A stretch of DNA of 64,000 nt from Canna indica. Its lineage: Eukaryota > Streptophyta > Magnoliopsida > Zingiberales > Cannaceae. Both the position numbers and the translations under genes were made by a program. Location of the stretch: positions 96,187,501 to 96,251,500 of the forward strand of contig CP136890.1 of assembly GCA_034359265.1 (NCBI GenBank). The letters are read 5' to 3'. The notes below the pieces were generated by a model. The model saw only the letters and a program-made list of their open reading frames with translations. It was not told the origin of the DNA and did no database searches. Each line of letters begins with the position of its first letter. Position 1 is the first letter of the stretch. Positions 36,301 to 47,880 of this stretch are shown one piece after another.

Positions 36301-37132
36301 TAACATCAATTTTATAGTCTTCTAATCTTATTCTCTTCTAATTCAAGCATCAAACAAACCAGGGATTAAAATTCATCCCTTATTTTATCCTCTTTTGTTC
36401 CATGAAACAAATGTGCCACTATAGTTATTATGACCGTATTTGTGCATTTTACTTGAATACCAAATATGACTTCTTGCAAAATCCTACGATTACTTTTTCA
36501 TAATTTTTCCAAAACATTTTAAATCCGAATGTCAAATGAAGCAATGAGGCGTTTAATTGTTTTCTTTTTCTCTTCCTAACCAAAAGTGAAAAAAAGAAAG
36601 CTGCCCTTTTCATTTTTATCTACTCTTCTTTGTTCTCCAAATCATAGACTAAATTAGAAACCAAAACTATAACAAAATCATGGAACATCTTCCTGTTCTC
36701 ATGGATCTTCTCCAAAATCAAAATTTTCACGGAATCACGCTGTTTACAAAACGCGTTTTACCTGTATGGTCTTCTCGACGAGATCCTTCCTGTGCTGGGG
36801 ATTTGATACATGGCAGACCACCCCAATCACATCAAGTCCCTTGGACCGCAGCTTCTCCACCGCGTCATCGACGTTCTTCTGTTCTCCCGGGATAGAAAAA
36901 TACGAACAGGGTGAGGTAAACCCAAGTCATCATCAAGAACGAAATTTGGATCTTTTCTCAGGCGGGCATAGTTTTGCACAGTTAAAAGAGGGGCGAAGCG
37001 GACCTGTTTCCGGGAGGAGATCACGACGGAGGCGCCTTCAAAGCCCAAGCGCTCGGCGATGGCGAACCCGATCCCTTGGGTGGAGGCCGTCACGATCGCT
37101 ACCTTGCCCTCTAATCTCCTCGCCCCAGCCAT
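27396..37132 (-). CDS. IBR1: Peroxisomal short-chain dehydrogenase/reductase, IBR1/SDRa type
   Basis: A short-chain dehydrogenase of the DHRS4/IBR1 group. In Arabidopsis, IBR1 acts in peroxisomal conversion of indole-3-butyric acid to auxin. Exons 37132-37004, 36878-36762, 29406-29272, 29201-29076, 28152-28051 and 27545-27396, all phase 0, give 252 residues. The cofactor loop is TASTQGIG (15-22), NAAAN lies in exon 3, and the catalytic residues are Ser144, Tyr157 and Lys161 (SSIAG and YGVTK). The C-terminus is MPSRL, so the last three residues SRL are a peroxisomal targeting signal. Intron 2 is 7.4 kb and contains a complete LTR retrotransposon in the same orientation. An ATG 10 codons upstream is in frame but less likely. 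The reading frame is intact; whether the long intron is spliced efficiently is unknown. Confidence 0.93.
29712..30141 (-). repeat. 3' LTR of the gypsy element (430 bp)
   Basis: Begins TGATACCAACACC on the minus strand and ends CTCGTAACA. It contains two full copies plus one partial copy of a 45-bp unit (GCATTGATTACAATGCTTAA and onward); the other LTR has three full copies. A purine-rich tract GGACGGGGGAAA (about 30142-30153) directly precedes it and serves as the polypurine tract. Confidence 0.9.
30057..34598 (-). pseudogene. Gypsy gag-pol polyprotein, broken
   Basis: Gag starts [20 protein letters not shown] at 34598. It loses frame near 34250, resumes, and meets a stop at 33901-33903. A zinc-knuckle-like [14 protein letters not shown] follows. 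Protease shows LLDSGS, reverse transcriptase FFDDILIY, and RNase [17 protein letters not shown] frameshift near 31478 precedes the integrase, which has a zinc-binding [10 protein letters not shown] and a [13 protein letters not shown] core; another frameshift lies near 30930. The C-terminus carries a chromodomain ([17 protein letters not shown]). At least four disabling changes make it non-autonomous. The chromodomain places it among chromoviruses; the clade was not resolved. Confidence 0.88.
34603..34615 (-). other. Primer-binding site, initiator tRNA-Met type
   Basis: On the minus strand TGGTATCAGAGCC follows the 5' LTR after four bases. This is the sequence complementary to the 3' end of plant initiator tRNA-Met. 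Confidence 0.85.
34619..35101 (-). repeat. 5' LTR of the gypsy element (483 bp)
   Basis: Same termini as the 3' LTR but 53 bp longer. One extra 45-bp tandem unit and an 8-base indel near 34640 explain the whole difference. The tandem units occupy about 34808-34960. Confidence 0.9.
35102..36761 (-). other. Remainder of SDR intron 2
   Basis: No gene is seen. It includes a CT/TTC-rich stretch at about 35775-35935 and AT-rich sequence at 36075-36200. A TTTGATATTTATTG region and GGATAGGATAGGATACCAAA at about 36235 may be eroded MITE sequence. Confidence 0.35.
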
Positions 37133-38244
37133 GACTGCCGCAGTTCGATTTCTCCGTCCCAAAATAAACGAAAGATAAGACCAAAGAGGGGAGGAGATCC
37201 TTCTTTCAAAAAAAAAAGAGAGGGGATGAGATCATAAATAAATGAGAATTTTAGAAAAGTCATAAAATCTTTATAAATACTTTATAATTTTCTTTTATTT
37301 CTAAATATGATTCCCTCCATTTTATCACTTAAAAAAAAATTGAATCTCAAATGAAATATTTCTTATTAATTATTATACATAATATTAATTTACTTTTAAT
37401 AATTTATATCAATATTTTAGTATTTTTAGTGGTCAAATATTTTTTTAATGACTGATTTCTTAGTTCTTTGTCCATGAAGACTTTTGCCTGAATTGGTTTT
37501 TTTGTATTTTTTTCAGTATTTTTTAGTGTCTACTACATTTTTAATGAGTAAAATTACTATTTTCTTTATTTTTTAATTGACTAAAGACTTTTGCCAATAA
37601 TCTTGGCCACTAAAATAATGTTTTAGCTACTAAAAAGCACTATAAAAATTATCAAAAAAAAATTTATACTATTCTTGATGATAAAATGATAGAATTTAGG
37701 TACTTAAAGACTTTTGACTAAGAAACCAATGAAAAGTGTTTAACCATTTTAAAAAATAAAATATTAATATTAATTGATAAAATAAATTTATATTATGAAT
37801 AATAATAAAAATTATTTTGAGTATGCTAAAAATAGAGAAAATCATTTTGAGTATGATAATTAAATATAATATTTATGGTATTTTTAATGAGTTTATTTTG
37901 TATATTGTTGATAGTATTTAAAAATTTTCGAGAATATAATTGGTTCAGACTTTTTTTAAAGTGTGGAAATGAAATAAGTAAGACCAATTCAATATTTTTT
38001 CGATGAATATAATTTGCTCTGTGTAATATAAAAATAAATTTTCAAAGAAAATAAAAGTTTCGTTTGAAAAAAATAGAAGTTCGACGAAGATAAAAAATTT
38101 TGGACTTTTGTAGAAGTCTCAAATCAAATATCAGATCAAACTCGATGATATTTTGAAGATTTTGATAAAATAGTTATGGATATAAATTTTTTTGAATCCT
38201 TATCATGAATTGAAAATTCTAGTGATACATGTTATGATTTAAGA
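37133..38244. other. SDR upstream flank and dispersed repeat
   Basis: The first about 110 bases are the SDR 5' flank. About 37395-37840 is a diverged copy of 49115-49480, sharing TCAAATATTTTT, TTTTTAGTGTC and GCCACTAAAATAATGTTTT. Around 37870-37990 also resembles 40280-40400. No coding capacity. Confidence 0.5.
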
Positions 38245-38400
38245 AGATTGCTCAACAATTAATGCATTCTCAGAGCTATATACGTATGATTTGCCACAAT
38301 CGCTAGATATAAGCTGTTTTCTTTATAATTGTGCGTATCATGCATATTATGAATTTGTGATTTCCTATTTCCTCTAAGTGAATACATATATTGTCAATAA

Positions 38401-39966
38401 GGTCATATTTACTTTGTATGATATAATTTGGATGAGATAGGATTTAAGATGAATAAGAATGGGATAGAAATTTAAAAGAATTTTTTAAAATCTTATCCTA
38501 TATTTGTTTTGGCATATGATAAGAAGCATTGGTAGAATATAAAAATTCATATCCTGTGGATTTGGGCCCTAAATCCACCTCATCTCTAGGATTTCTAAAT
38601 CAGACCAGCGATGGATTTGAGCCAAAATAAATCCACCCAATATCCAGCCCGATTCTTATCCATTTAGGGAAGGCAATGGGTTTGTATAAATGAGTATTTA
38701 CCCGTCCCAGACCCTGATAGGTCATTATCGGGTTTTGCCTGTTAGGTCATGGGACGGGTATAGGATTTTGAGGTAAAAATCCTGTAGGATTTGGGACGGA
38801 TCCAGGATTTTAGTCTAAAACCCGTCCCAAACCCGTTAAGGGTAAAATTACTTAAATACCATTCATATTATCTAATATATACTTATATAGGGATAATTAT
38901 ATCTTTTTACTTATACCTTAATTCCTAACCCATTATATAATATAAATAAATTAATAACACATTATTTTAATTTTTAACCTATAGCCTAATCTTTAGTTCT
39001 GTACTCAACTCACCCGATTCACCCGACGCCTCACTGCCTCAGCCATTTGCCCGACTGTCCACATGCCCGCTCACCGCCTCGTTGCCCCCTCCTTTCGCTA
39101 GATCGCCCTCTTGCCGCTCCTCAATCACGCGACCAATTCTCTCGTGACGCCGCTTAATCTCGACGCCTCTCAACAATAGCCGATCGCCTCTCAACAGAGC
39201 TGGCCGTCAATCGATGTACTTCTCCGACGATTGCTTCTCTCGACGCCTCTCAACAGCAGCCGACCGCCTCGATCTACTTCTCCCGACGGACCCAACACTG
39301 CGATCTGCTCCGACAATTGCTTCTCCCGACGGACCCGACGCCGCGATCTGCTTCTCTTGATGCTGCGACGCGGACGCCGGACGCCCCTTGATCTGATTCT
39401 TAGATTTTTTTCTATTTTTTTTACATTTTTCTTACCTGCCGCCTGCAATTATTTACCATTAATTTTTGCATGAAAGAAGCTATTTTTTTTGCTTGTTTTC
39501 TAATTGTTACCTGCCGCCTGCTCCTATTGATTCTTTGCATGAAAGAAGTCATTTTTTCTTCAGATAATTGATAGTTTTACTAGCTCTTGATAGTCATTGA
39601 TACTAGCTCAGATAATTAATTTCATTATTTAAATTAGTTTACTGTTTATATGATTTATGTTTAAATATTGTGATAATTATGTTGTGATAAGTATGTAAAT
39701 TGTATATATATAATTTGTTAACGGGCGAAAAGCGAGTTCCCAGTGAATACCCGCTAAATTAGTAGGATGAGTTTGGAAATTACCCTTCAAAATACTAACA
39801 GGTTTGGGACGAATTTAGGATTGAATTTTCTTAATGGGTTTGGGATAGGATTGGCTTCGCCGTCCCAAACCCGCCCCAGTGCCATCCCTATATCCATTGT
39901 TGCAACAAACAATGGATTGGATTTTAATCTAATCCACCTCCTTCATCCATCAAAGCAAACGAGGCC
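38401..39966. mobile_element. PIF/Harbinger-like element hosting a nested hAT
   Basis: TAA at 38398-38400 and 39967-39969 flank it. The left end is GGTCATATTTACTTTGTATG and the inverted right end GGCCTCGTTTGCTTTGATGG. Without the nested hAT it would be about 340 bp, a MITE size. The corresponding place in copy 1 (near 21727) lacks the insert. Confidence 0.7.
38665..39890. mobile_element. hAT-like element with perfect 8-bp target duplication
   Basis: TATCCATT occurs directly on both sides (38657-38664 and 39891-39898). The ends read TAGGGAAGGCAATGGG and, inverted, TAGGGATGGCACTGGG. Subterminal regions are filled with degenerate CCCGTCCCAAACCCG words. A GC-rich stretch at 39000-39480, unlike the surroundings, may be a remnant of the 5' part of an autonomous element. 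No transposase domain was recognised. Confidence 0.85.
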
Positions 39967-40024
39967 TAATAGTATTAATTTGAGTACACCTGTCATTTTC
40001 TTGCATATTATTAATTTATGAGCA

Positions 40025-40525
40025 ATTTTTCACCATCATAATATGAATTTAGAAAATTCTCAAATCCATAATAAAAATATGAAAATTCATAGATTCATAA
40101 TTTTTTTTCCAAAATAACCAAAATACTCTCGAGTTCAGGTCTGGTACTCAATTCGAGACTTTGCAAAATTATGAAAAATAGTAGATTCTAGATTATGTTT
40201 TTTCAAAAGTATGAAACTGAAATAATTAAGACAAATTCATCATTTTTTTTATAACTATAACGATGATTACACTATATGCAGTGTTTTTAATGAGTTTATT
40301 TCGTATATTGTTGATAACAACTGGAACTTTTAAAAATATAGTAGGTTTTAGACTTTTTTAAAAATATGAAACTAGTAGGTTCTATACTTTTACAAAAGAA
40401 GTCTGGATCTGAGAATTGGGGGCATTTTAGGAATTTAGAGAAAAAAGTTATGAATCTAGAATTTCTAAATTCTAGTTATAAATTCGAGAATTTCCTACAG
40501 TAATATTATGATTTTGGATAATTGG
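40025..40525. mobile_element. Candidate MITE in the GDSL2 upstream region
   Basis: About 500 bases that copy 1 lacks. ATCATAATATGAATTTAG near the left and the inverted right end ATCATAATATTACTG, each followed by AAATTCTC, suggest inverted termini. No clear target duplication was found, so both ends are approximate. Confidence 0.4.
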
Positions 40526-40769
40526 TCTTGGCATTTAATTAATTATATACTATGTAGGTCTTCACAAAATTAAATTTTGCTATATATACACTTTGATTAA
40601 TCACCTCTCAAGTATCTTTAATTAAAATCCCTTCACTAAATTAGACATTGAGGTGTTCATTTCTAAGATCTTCAAAAATGAAGTGTCATCTTCTTTAATA
40701 TATTTTAAATGGCAACAACTGTATTCATTATTGTAGATAATATAAATGACTGTGAATTGAAAAAATAAA

Positions 40770-41255
40770 GGTAAATTAAGTTGACATTCCATGAAGTTTA
40801 GTAAAATCAATTGATCTCTCCTTTATTTATCCAGGTAATAATCACCTTCCCGTAACTAATGGTGTTAAATATAATATATGATTTTTCTTTTATGCCCATC
40901 GCAAAAAAATTATTAAAAGACATGTATAAAATAATTGAATAAATATTTTAAAAATAAAAATATGAGAATTTTTTATTTAATATTTTTCACGAAATTAATA
41001 CTAGTTGAATGTGAAAATTAAAATATTAAACACTTGAAAATATGAGAGAATGGGGATTAAATGACATAAGTGTATCTTTATCATTAGTAAGCATGTGTAG
41101 TGCACATGAGACACACTTCACTAACAATTTCTGTCTGTATAGGAGGTTTGTGTAATCTTTTACAAAACTCAAGGGGATCACAAGATAAAATTACAAATAG
41201 ATGAGAGGTCAGTATAATTTCATTAAACATCGGGGAAGATTAGTGTAATTTACCC
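40770..41255. mobile_element. MULE-like non-autonomous element in the GDSL2 promoter
   Basis: The left end GGTAAATTAAG and the inverted right end GGGTAAATTACAC form short inverted termini. Flanks AAAAATAAA and AAAAATATA agree at 8 of 9 bases. Copy 1 has the uninterrupted sequence at about 22975-22990. The 9-bp duplication suggests a Mutator-type element; this is inference. Confidence 0.6.
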
Positions 41256-41297
41256 AAAAATATAATATTGATCCGCTATTCTTCCACTCTCTTTTTA

Positions 41298-41669
41298 GAT
41301 GACGTTTGATGCATTACCTTGTAGATTACCGAACAATCTAGATTACCTTGCAGATAAATTGCTACTAAAAAAATTATCGACAATGTAGAATATAGTGTTT
41401 GATATCCATAAGTAATGTTATAATATAAGATTATTGAATTCACGTTGATATATTTGGTATAACAAATAAATTATCGAGTAATAAAATTGCTTTACAAAAA
41501 TACTCTTTCCATAAATTATATTACAATATTATAATATAATATTATTATAATTCGCACAAGTGGCTAAGTGAGATACCAATAGGTAATGTATAATTTATCT
41601 TACACTAAATAAGGTAATATGTAATTTAAAGATAAGATTGCCAGTAACTGGATGAATTATCTCATATCC
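41298..41669. mobile_element. Tourist-like element just upstream of GDSL2
   Basis: TTA at 41295-41297 and 41670-41672 flank it. The left end GATGACGTTTGATGCATTAC and the inverted right end GGATATGAGATAATTC match the family at 14493-15334, including CAGTTACTGGCAATCTT and an AT-rich core. Copy 1 shows the empty site with one TTA at about 23022. It ends about 65 bases before the chosen GDSL2 start, so it probably lies in or beside the 5' UTR. Confidence 0.8.
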
Positions 41670-41734
41670 TTATTTAATGATAAGATGACGGGCAAATGAC
41701 ATGCAATCCAGAAGCTAAACCCTCTTCAATTCAA

Positions 41735-43121
41735 ATGGCCCCCTCCATTAACACCCTCTTCTTCTTCTTCTTCCACCTCCTTCTTTGCCTGACCCCCTCA
41801 CTTGCCGTCGCCGCCGGTCGCGTACCCGCTCTCATCGTCTTCGGCGACTCCACCGCCGATCCAGGCAACAACAACAACATCCCAACACTTTTCAAGAGCA
41901 ACTTCCCTCCCTACGGCCGGGACTTCCCCGGCGGGCGCCCCACCGGCCGCTTCTCCAACGGCCGGCTCGCTTCCGACTTCATCTCCGAGGGCTTGGGCCT
42001 CCCGCTGACCGTGCCGGCGTACCTCGACCCCGGATACGGAATCGAAGACTTCGCCAAAGGCGTCAGCTTCGCCTCGGCCGGCACCGGTCTCGACAAAATC
42101 ACCTCCGACCTCTCAGTGAGTTATCAGTTTTTGACTGCTCCATATAACAATGTTTTCTACATAGTTTCTATTGCATGGCATAGAAGTTAATCAAGTTATT
42201 TACGTGATATATCATGCAGTAATTGTTGTATATATTGTACTAAAAAATAGTACATATGAAACGTATAAATCTTAACTTGATTAATCACATTAGAACTAAA
42301 AGCATTATTAATCATCTTGCAAATTCTTGCAGCATGTGATACCCTTGTGGAAGGAGGTGGAGTTCTTCAAGGAGTACCAGGAGAAGCTGAGAAGCTACGC
42401 GGGGGAGGCAATGGCGGCGCACATTGTCGGCGAGGCAGTCTACATAGTCAGCATCGGCACCAACGACTTCCTGGTGAACTACTTCAGCTACGTGACCGGG
42501 CGGGCAGTGGAATTCACAGTGGATGAATTCGCCGGCTTCCTCGTCAGCATTGCCGGAGACTTCCTCACGGAGATCTACCGGCTGGGGGCTCGGAAGATAA
42601 CGTTCTTCGGGCTCGTCCCCATCGGGTGCCTGCCGCTGGAGAGGACGGTCAATGTCATCGGCGGCGGCGGCTGCAACGAGAAGCTCAACGAGGCGGCGAG
42701 ATCCTTCAACGCGAAGCTGCAGGCGTTGATAGGGCAACTGAATGCATCGCTGCCGAGGCTGAAGCTGAGTTATACTCCGGTCGATGGTCATGTTTTGGAT
42801 ATCCTTAATAATCCTTCCGCTTATGGTAATTAGTTTATTAATAATAATATCCTAATGGAAGTAAACATGAGCTCAGAGTGGGACAATATAGATTTATATG
42901 AATTGAGGGCTAATGACTGGCTCCACGCAGGGATTGAGAATGTGGAAGAGGGATGCTGTGGAACGGGGAAGATGGAGCTTGGATATTTGTGCAACCCGTG
43001 GAGCCCATTTACGTGCGAAGACGCCGACAAGTACGCGTTCTGGGACGCCTTCCACCCCACTGAGAAAATGTACCGTCTCGTCGCCGAAGCAACGCTAAGA
43101 ACTTTGGCTGAGTTCATCTGA
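41735..43121 (+). CDS. GDSL-type esterase/lipase, copy 2
   Basis: Tandem-type paralogue of the gene at 23077, with the same three-exon structure and intron phases: 41735-42115, 42333-42825 and 42931-43121, 354 residues. It keeps FGDSTADPGNNN, IGTNDF and DAFHPTE, so the catalytic Ser, Asn, Asp and His are all present. The signal peptide has five rather than nine phenylalanines, followed by PSLAVAAGR. Exon 2 carries substitutions such as GLVPIGC in place of GLGPIGC and NEKLNEAA in place of IEEFNEAA, which could alter specificity. An in-frame ATG at 41696 is an alternative start, but the equivalent of the copy 1 Met-Gln pair is Ile-Gln here. A copia LTR begins soon after the stop, and two transposons sit in the promoter, so expression probably differs from copy 1. 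Confidence 0.9.
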
Positions 43122-43149
43122 ACTCATTTTAGTAGCAAGAACCGAGTGC

Positions 43150-43466
43150 AGGATGAAATAAGTCGCGGGAAGTAGACGAAGAAGAAGATGATAGATTAAA
43201 GAGAAGTGTGCGATTACTAAATGCCCATAATAAATTGTAATAGGCTTATTAGATCACAAGGTCACTTTTGTCATTTGCATACAAGAAGTGTGGGCCGCAT
43301 ACATGTATAAATAGGCTCGCACACCTGATGTATTAGCTGGTTAATTCATTTTGTTTTCTACAATTTTAATTCAAATTAGAATAAAGTTTCACTCCTCTTC
43401 TCTCCCTCTGGTTCGCCCATTTGTTCGAGTAGATCATCTTCCACATTCGAATATTCAAATCTTAAC
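43150..43466 (+). repeat. Probable 5' LTR of a Ty1/copia element
   Basis: TGTATAAATAGG near 43304 is a good TATA box. A few bases after AATCTTAACA the sequence TGGTATATATCAGAGC follows, a tRNA-Met primer-binding site with four extra bases. The left edge is approximate and no matching 3' LTR is present in this window. Confidence 0.5.
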
Positions 43467-44648
43467 ATGGTATATATCAGAGCTCAGCCGCTGAGGAATC
43501 GATCGTCTTCTCGTCGTTGGAAGCTGTAGCAAGATCGCATTGCTCTTCGCATTGATGGCGAGGAATCGGCGTTCGTCGGCTACAACCAGATCTGTGGTCG
43601 GTGAGTCGCAAATTGAAGCATCCAAGCCAATGCTAATGCAACAGTGGAGAGTGTTGCTCTGAATAGCAATTACCAGGAATGGGCAACTATCAGGGATATA
43701 ATGGCAATGGTTATAGTTATTAGGGAAGTGGTAAGAGGAATAACCAAGGCTATAGCAACAACAACAAGAACAAGCAGTCACTGAGCTTATAGCAAAAGGG
43801 TACTGTGATTATTAATGTTAGAGAGCTGGACACACACGTGAGAACTACTTTTATAAATTAAGATACATGGATACCTGACATGGCATAAACTTCACAAGGG
43901 AAAACAGAAGCTCAGTGAATCACAAAATGGCAACAAGCAAGTCAACAACGTGCAACTTTCTGACATTACTAAAAAATGGGGTATCTGTGATACTGTCGCA
44001 AAACGGTCGCTAAAGATCTTCTGCGACGGCCTGACGCAATCGCAAAGAGCGGTAGCAAAAGATATCGTCGCAGAAAACCTACAACGGCAGAAGCAGCGAT
44101 CGCAAATGAGAACATTATGCGACCGCAGTGCGACGGTGTACGGCGGTCGCATAATGTGGTTACGTAATATCTGCGACCTTATTTGACCGTCGCAGACATT
44201 ACATAGGCGACCACTAGCTATATCCGTCGCAAAATATTATATCTGCGACAGTGATGCGATCGCGTTTGTCGTCGCATAACGATCGCAATTGTAACTGCGA
44301 CCGCATTTGGCGACTAGTTCGATATACCTTTTGCGACGGGGATAACAGTCGCATAGCCGTCGCAAATTTGTATTTTTTAAAAATAATAATAATAATATTT
44401 TAAAAATATATAATTTATAATAATATTTTTTTAAAAAAAATGTATGTTTACATTTAACATCAAATTATATCAAAATACAATGCCACAACGAGAGAATATA
44501 CAAGATATCAAATTATATCAAAATGCTACCACAACGAGGAAATATTCAAGACGTACATCAAACTATAATGTTTATACATATTTATATCAAAATGTAATAT
44601 TTACATCATATCAAAACATGTTTACATCAAAATAGAAAATAAAGTATA

Positions 44649-45432
44649 TCAAAATATGATATTTTGACATGCATGAATTTTTTGATACCCTAGACTAAGT
44701 CTCTTCATCATCTTTTTCGTCTTATAGAAATCGTCATCCAGTTTGTTATCTTTAGGCAACGCTTTGTGAAACAGCTCGAAAAATCGATTATATGCTATCT
44801 CAATTACGTTGCAGTTAGACTTAATGTTTAACATTTGAGTCATTATATATTGACAACTTTGAATATTCATCACAGCCTTCATACAATGGTTCATTTGCAA
44901 CTTTCAGTAAATCATAAAATTGTGCTACTTCTGAATTTGGTAACTTCATTTGAATTTTTGATCGGTTCTACTTGTGGCTCACACTCCATATCCATTGTCA
45001 CTTCAGTACTTGACGACTGACCTCCTAATTCTGTGTGAGGTATTGGCAACCTTTGGAATTCACGATCGCCCAGAGCATCCAAGACCATTTTTCGATACGG
45101 CTGCTCAACGGATGTTGTATGAGTTGCCGACGAAGATCCAATATTAGACGACTGACCTCCTATATATATATATGAATAACTCCCCATGTGAAATCCATCG
45201 ATAGTAACGATTCATGAAACTATTTTTGTATAGGTGCAATGTCACTGCGCGCCTGTCGGTCTAGAAAAAACAAGTTGACACACCGACGACACGGACATCT
45301 GATTTTGTCAACACTGAAAAATTGTGGATTTGAATATGCGAAGTTCAAAAATTCTTGAACACCACTCTTGAATTCTTCAAGTAAACTTCTACGGTACATC
45401 CAACTACGATCTTCCGTCATGATTCTGTACAT
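44649..45432 (-). pseudogene. CACTA transposase N-terminal remnant
   Basis: On the minus strand RSWMYRRSLLEEFKSGVQEF, then FLNFA and IRCPCRRCVN (45220-45432), matches the transposase-associated domain at the start of En/Spm TNP2-type proteins. About 44649-44810 adds LPKDNKLDDDFYKTKKMMK and GYQKIHACQN, the segment usually found just before the catalytic domain. Stops separate the pieces, and no catalytic domain is present within the element. Confidence 0.75.
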
Positions 45433-47625
45433 GATATATCACAATAATTACTTCTTTAAAAATCTTCATAGGTGGGGTGGTCCTATTCCATTCGAGAATC
45501 ACATTATTTTACTTGCATTTAAATATTCTTTTTAACATTCAATTTCAGTCGAAATTCCGTCAGTATTTTCCTATAGTTCTCCAAGTATGCATATCATCTG
45601 GGCGCATACATGGAGAACAAGGAATATCTGCTAGAATTTCAAACTAAAATGAATATTAAAAAAATATTTAACTGCGAGTAAAATAATTTTGATCTCAAAC
45701 TGTTCGATCAAGGACAATTCAGAAATCGTAAAGAATCTATAAGTTTTGTACTTTTTATAGACAACGATACAATGTCCAAACGGATCTAAGATATTGTAAA
45801 AAAAATTATGATTCAACAATCGATAAGTTCGTGTCACTTTATCAATTCGTGAATCATAATATAATTGGCAAAAAGCTCGTACCTTTAGGGCGTAGTGTTC
45901 ACGTAGTGTTTGCACTTAGTCACCACTTGATCCTTAAAGAAATTAGTGTTTAAGTAAAAGTTGAAGCATAGGTTCAATGTCATTTATTTCAATATCTAGC
46001 TCCTTAAACAAATTAATGTCTAGCTCCTCTATATCATGTCTCAATATTCAATGTCATTTATTTCATGGAAGTACTCGTTCAGAATAAGGGCATTGATTAC
46101 TTGAATGAATCAATGAAGAAAAAATTATGCCACCTTGGATTTCTGCTATCTATCAAAAGCAGAAATCATTATTTTACTAGTTATGAACACTTATCTCAAA
46201 GTTTCAAACTACATGTACAAGTTTAATAACACTAGCTAACAATTGACCTGCTGATTCCACTAGTGAACTAGTTATAACTAGTTAACACTGCTAACCACTA
46301 GTGAAGCATATAATGACTAAGTGAAAGCATATAATGCTAACCACTGTTAACTACTTTGAACTAGTTAACACTTCTACTTCGAAGTAGCAGAAAATAATTT
46401 CACTTCCATCATCAAACATAGTTCAAATAGCAGTCAAAGAATAATTTAGACTTGTTTAAGCAACACCAACTAATGCAGTTCAGAGATGCTAATCACATCA
46501 ACAAAATGTAGAATAGCATCTTGACAAGAGGTGAAGACTCTAAATGCTAAATCAATTATACCGACAAATTTTGCCAATTATAAACCTAAAGAAGTATTAA
46601 CCAATTCAAAGTATACTTAAACTACCAAAGAATGAAAGCTAGACTACTGCCAATAACTTTAAATGCTAAATTCTAAACCCTGTTTAAGCTAATTTCTACA
46701 TATAGTGAATTAAATCATCTTCCATTGCTAATGTAACTTTAAATCATCTTAATTAAACTACATATATGAAAAAAATCACCCCCAAAAAAGTCATTCACTA
46801 CTGCCTTATGGAAGATACTTCAAATGCTAGTTTATGTAGGTATACTTGTTTAAGAACTTGCTCCATCACTGATCTATCCCCATCTGAAATTTCTTGGACA
46901 AAACTAAAAACACTGGCTCCTACAAATCACATGGCAGAGAGAAAAAATTTATTCTTTTAAAAAGGTAAGTTTTAGCTTATTCATCTAGCAATGGCCAATT
47001 CCATAAGCTGCAGCATGACAAAATTTACATCCTTACAAAGCTTATCATATGTTCTCTAGTGATTTGTCTACTACCTGACTTCTTGCCTCTTCATCTCCAA
47101 CAACACTTACAAAATTTTAGAGTTAGGCTCCAGCAATTACAATCAAACACTAGTTTCCAACCTGACAATAGTTTTTAGGAAACATAACAACTAATATTTC
47201 TGGTTTATGATAATTATCAACATTTGTTTATTGATTCTTAGATCTAAATCAAGCAGAATTTTAATCTGATTAAATTCATTCTCTCAGAGGAGCAAAGAAA
47301 GGAGCACTTAAGGGAGCTCTTTTCTTATGAAATCACAATCAAGTAATGCATACAGAAAGGAAGCAAACAAATAGACTAATTAAGGTTAGAAATGTACACT
47401 AGTTTATATCACTAGAGAACCTCAAAGCTATCGGCCAAATGCAACAAGCATGCATGAATAGCTTACAAACATGAAATTTTGATAAATTAGCACATGGCAA
47501 AAATGAATTAGGTTTCAAGTATAAATTAGGAAGAGTATTTTTCTATTTGATAAATACATATCACACATATCACTTAATCAATTAGGTTTCAAGTATAAAC
47601 CCTAGCCGTCGGCTAGGGTTTCATA

Positions 47626-47656
<31 letters not shown>

Positions 47657-47880
47657 AGGAGGAGAATATCGACGGTTGAACAGTCGAGCAGCGGCGAGGC
47701 CTGCTTGCAGCGGGCGACGAGCAATGGGCGGCGGTCCGTGTGCGGCGTGCGGCTTGCGACGGTCAGCGTGCGGCGGCAGAGAGAACGAGTGAGGCGGTAG
47801 AGAGAGAGGGAGATCGGGTTGAGCAGGGGATCGAAGAGAAAAAAAAGGGTTTGGGTGCGCGGGGAATTTAATAACATTTT
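45433..47880. other. CACTA interior, no further gene seen
   Basis: AT-rich filler up to about 47590, with repeats of CTAGTTAACACT-type words at 46225-46390. At 47600-47860 a GC-rich stretch with a GA run (47627-47649) may be the element's own 5' leader or promoter on the minus strand. Confidence 0.4.

Larger units (their letters stand above)
38245..43131 (+). repeat. Segmental duplication, copy 2 (GDSL2 block)
   Basis: Counterpart of 21555-24455. The block is expanded by insertions absent from copy 1: a Harbinger-like element with a nested hAT (38401-39966), about 500 bp at 40025-40525, a 9-bp-duplication element (40770-41255) and a TTA-flanked element (41298-41669). Confidence 0.8.
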
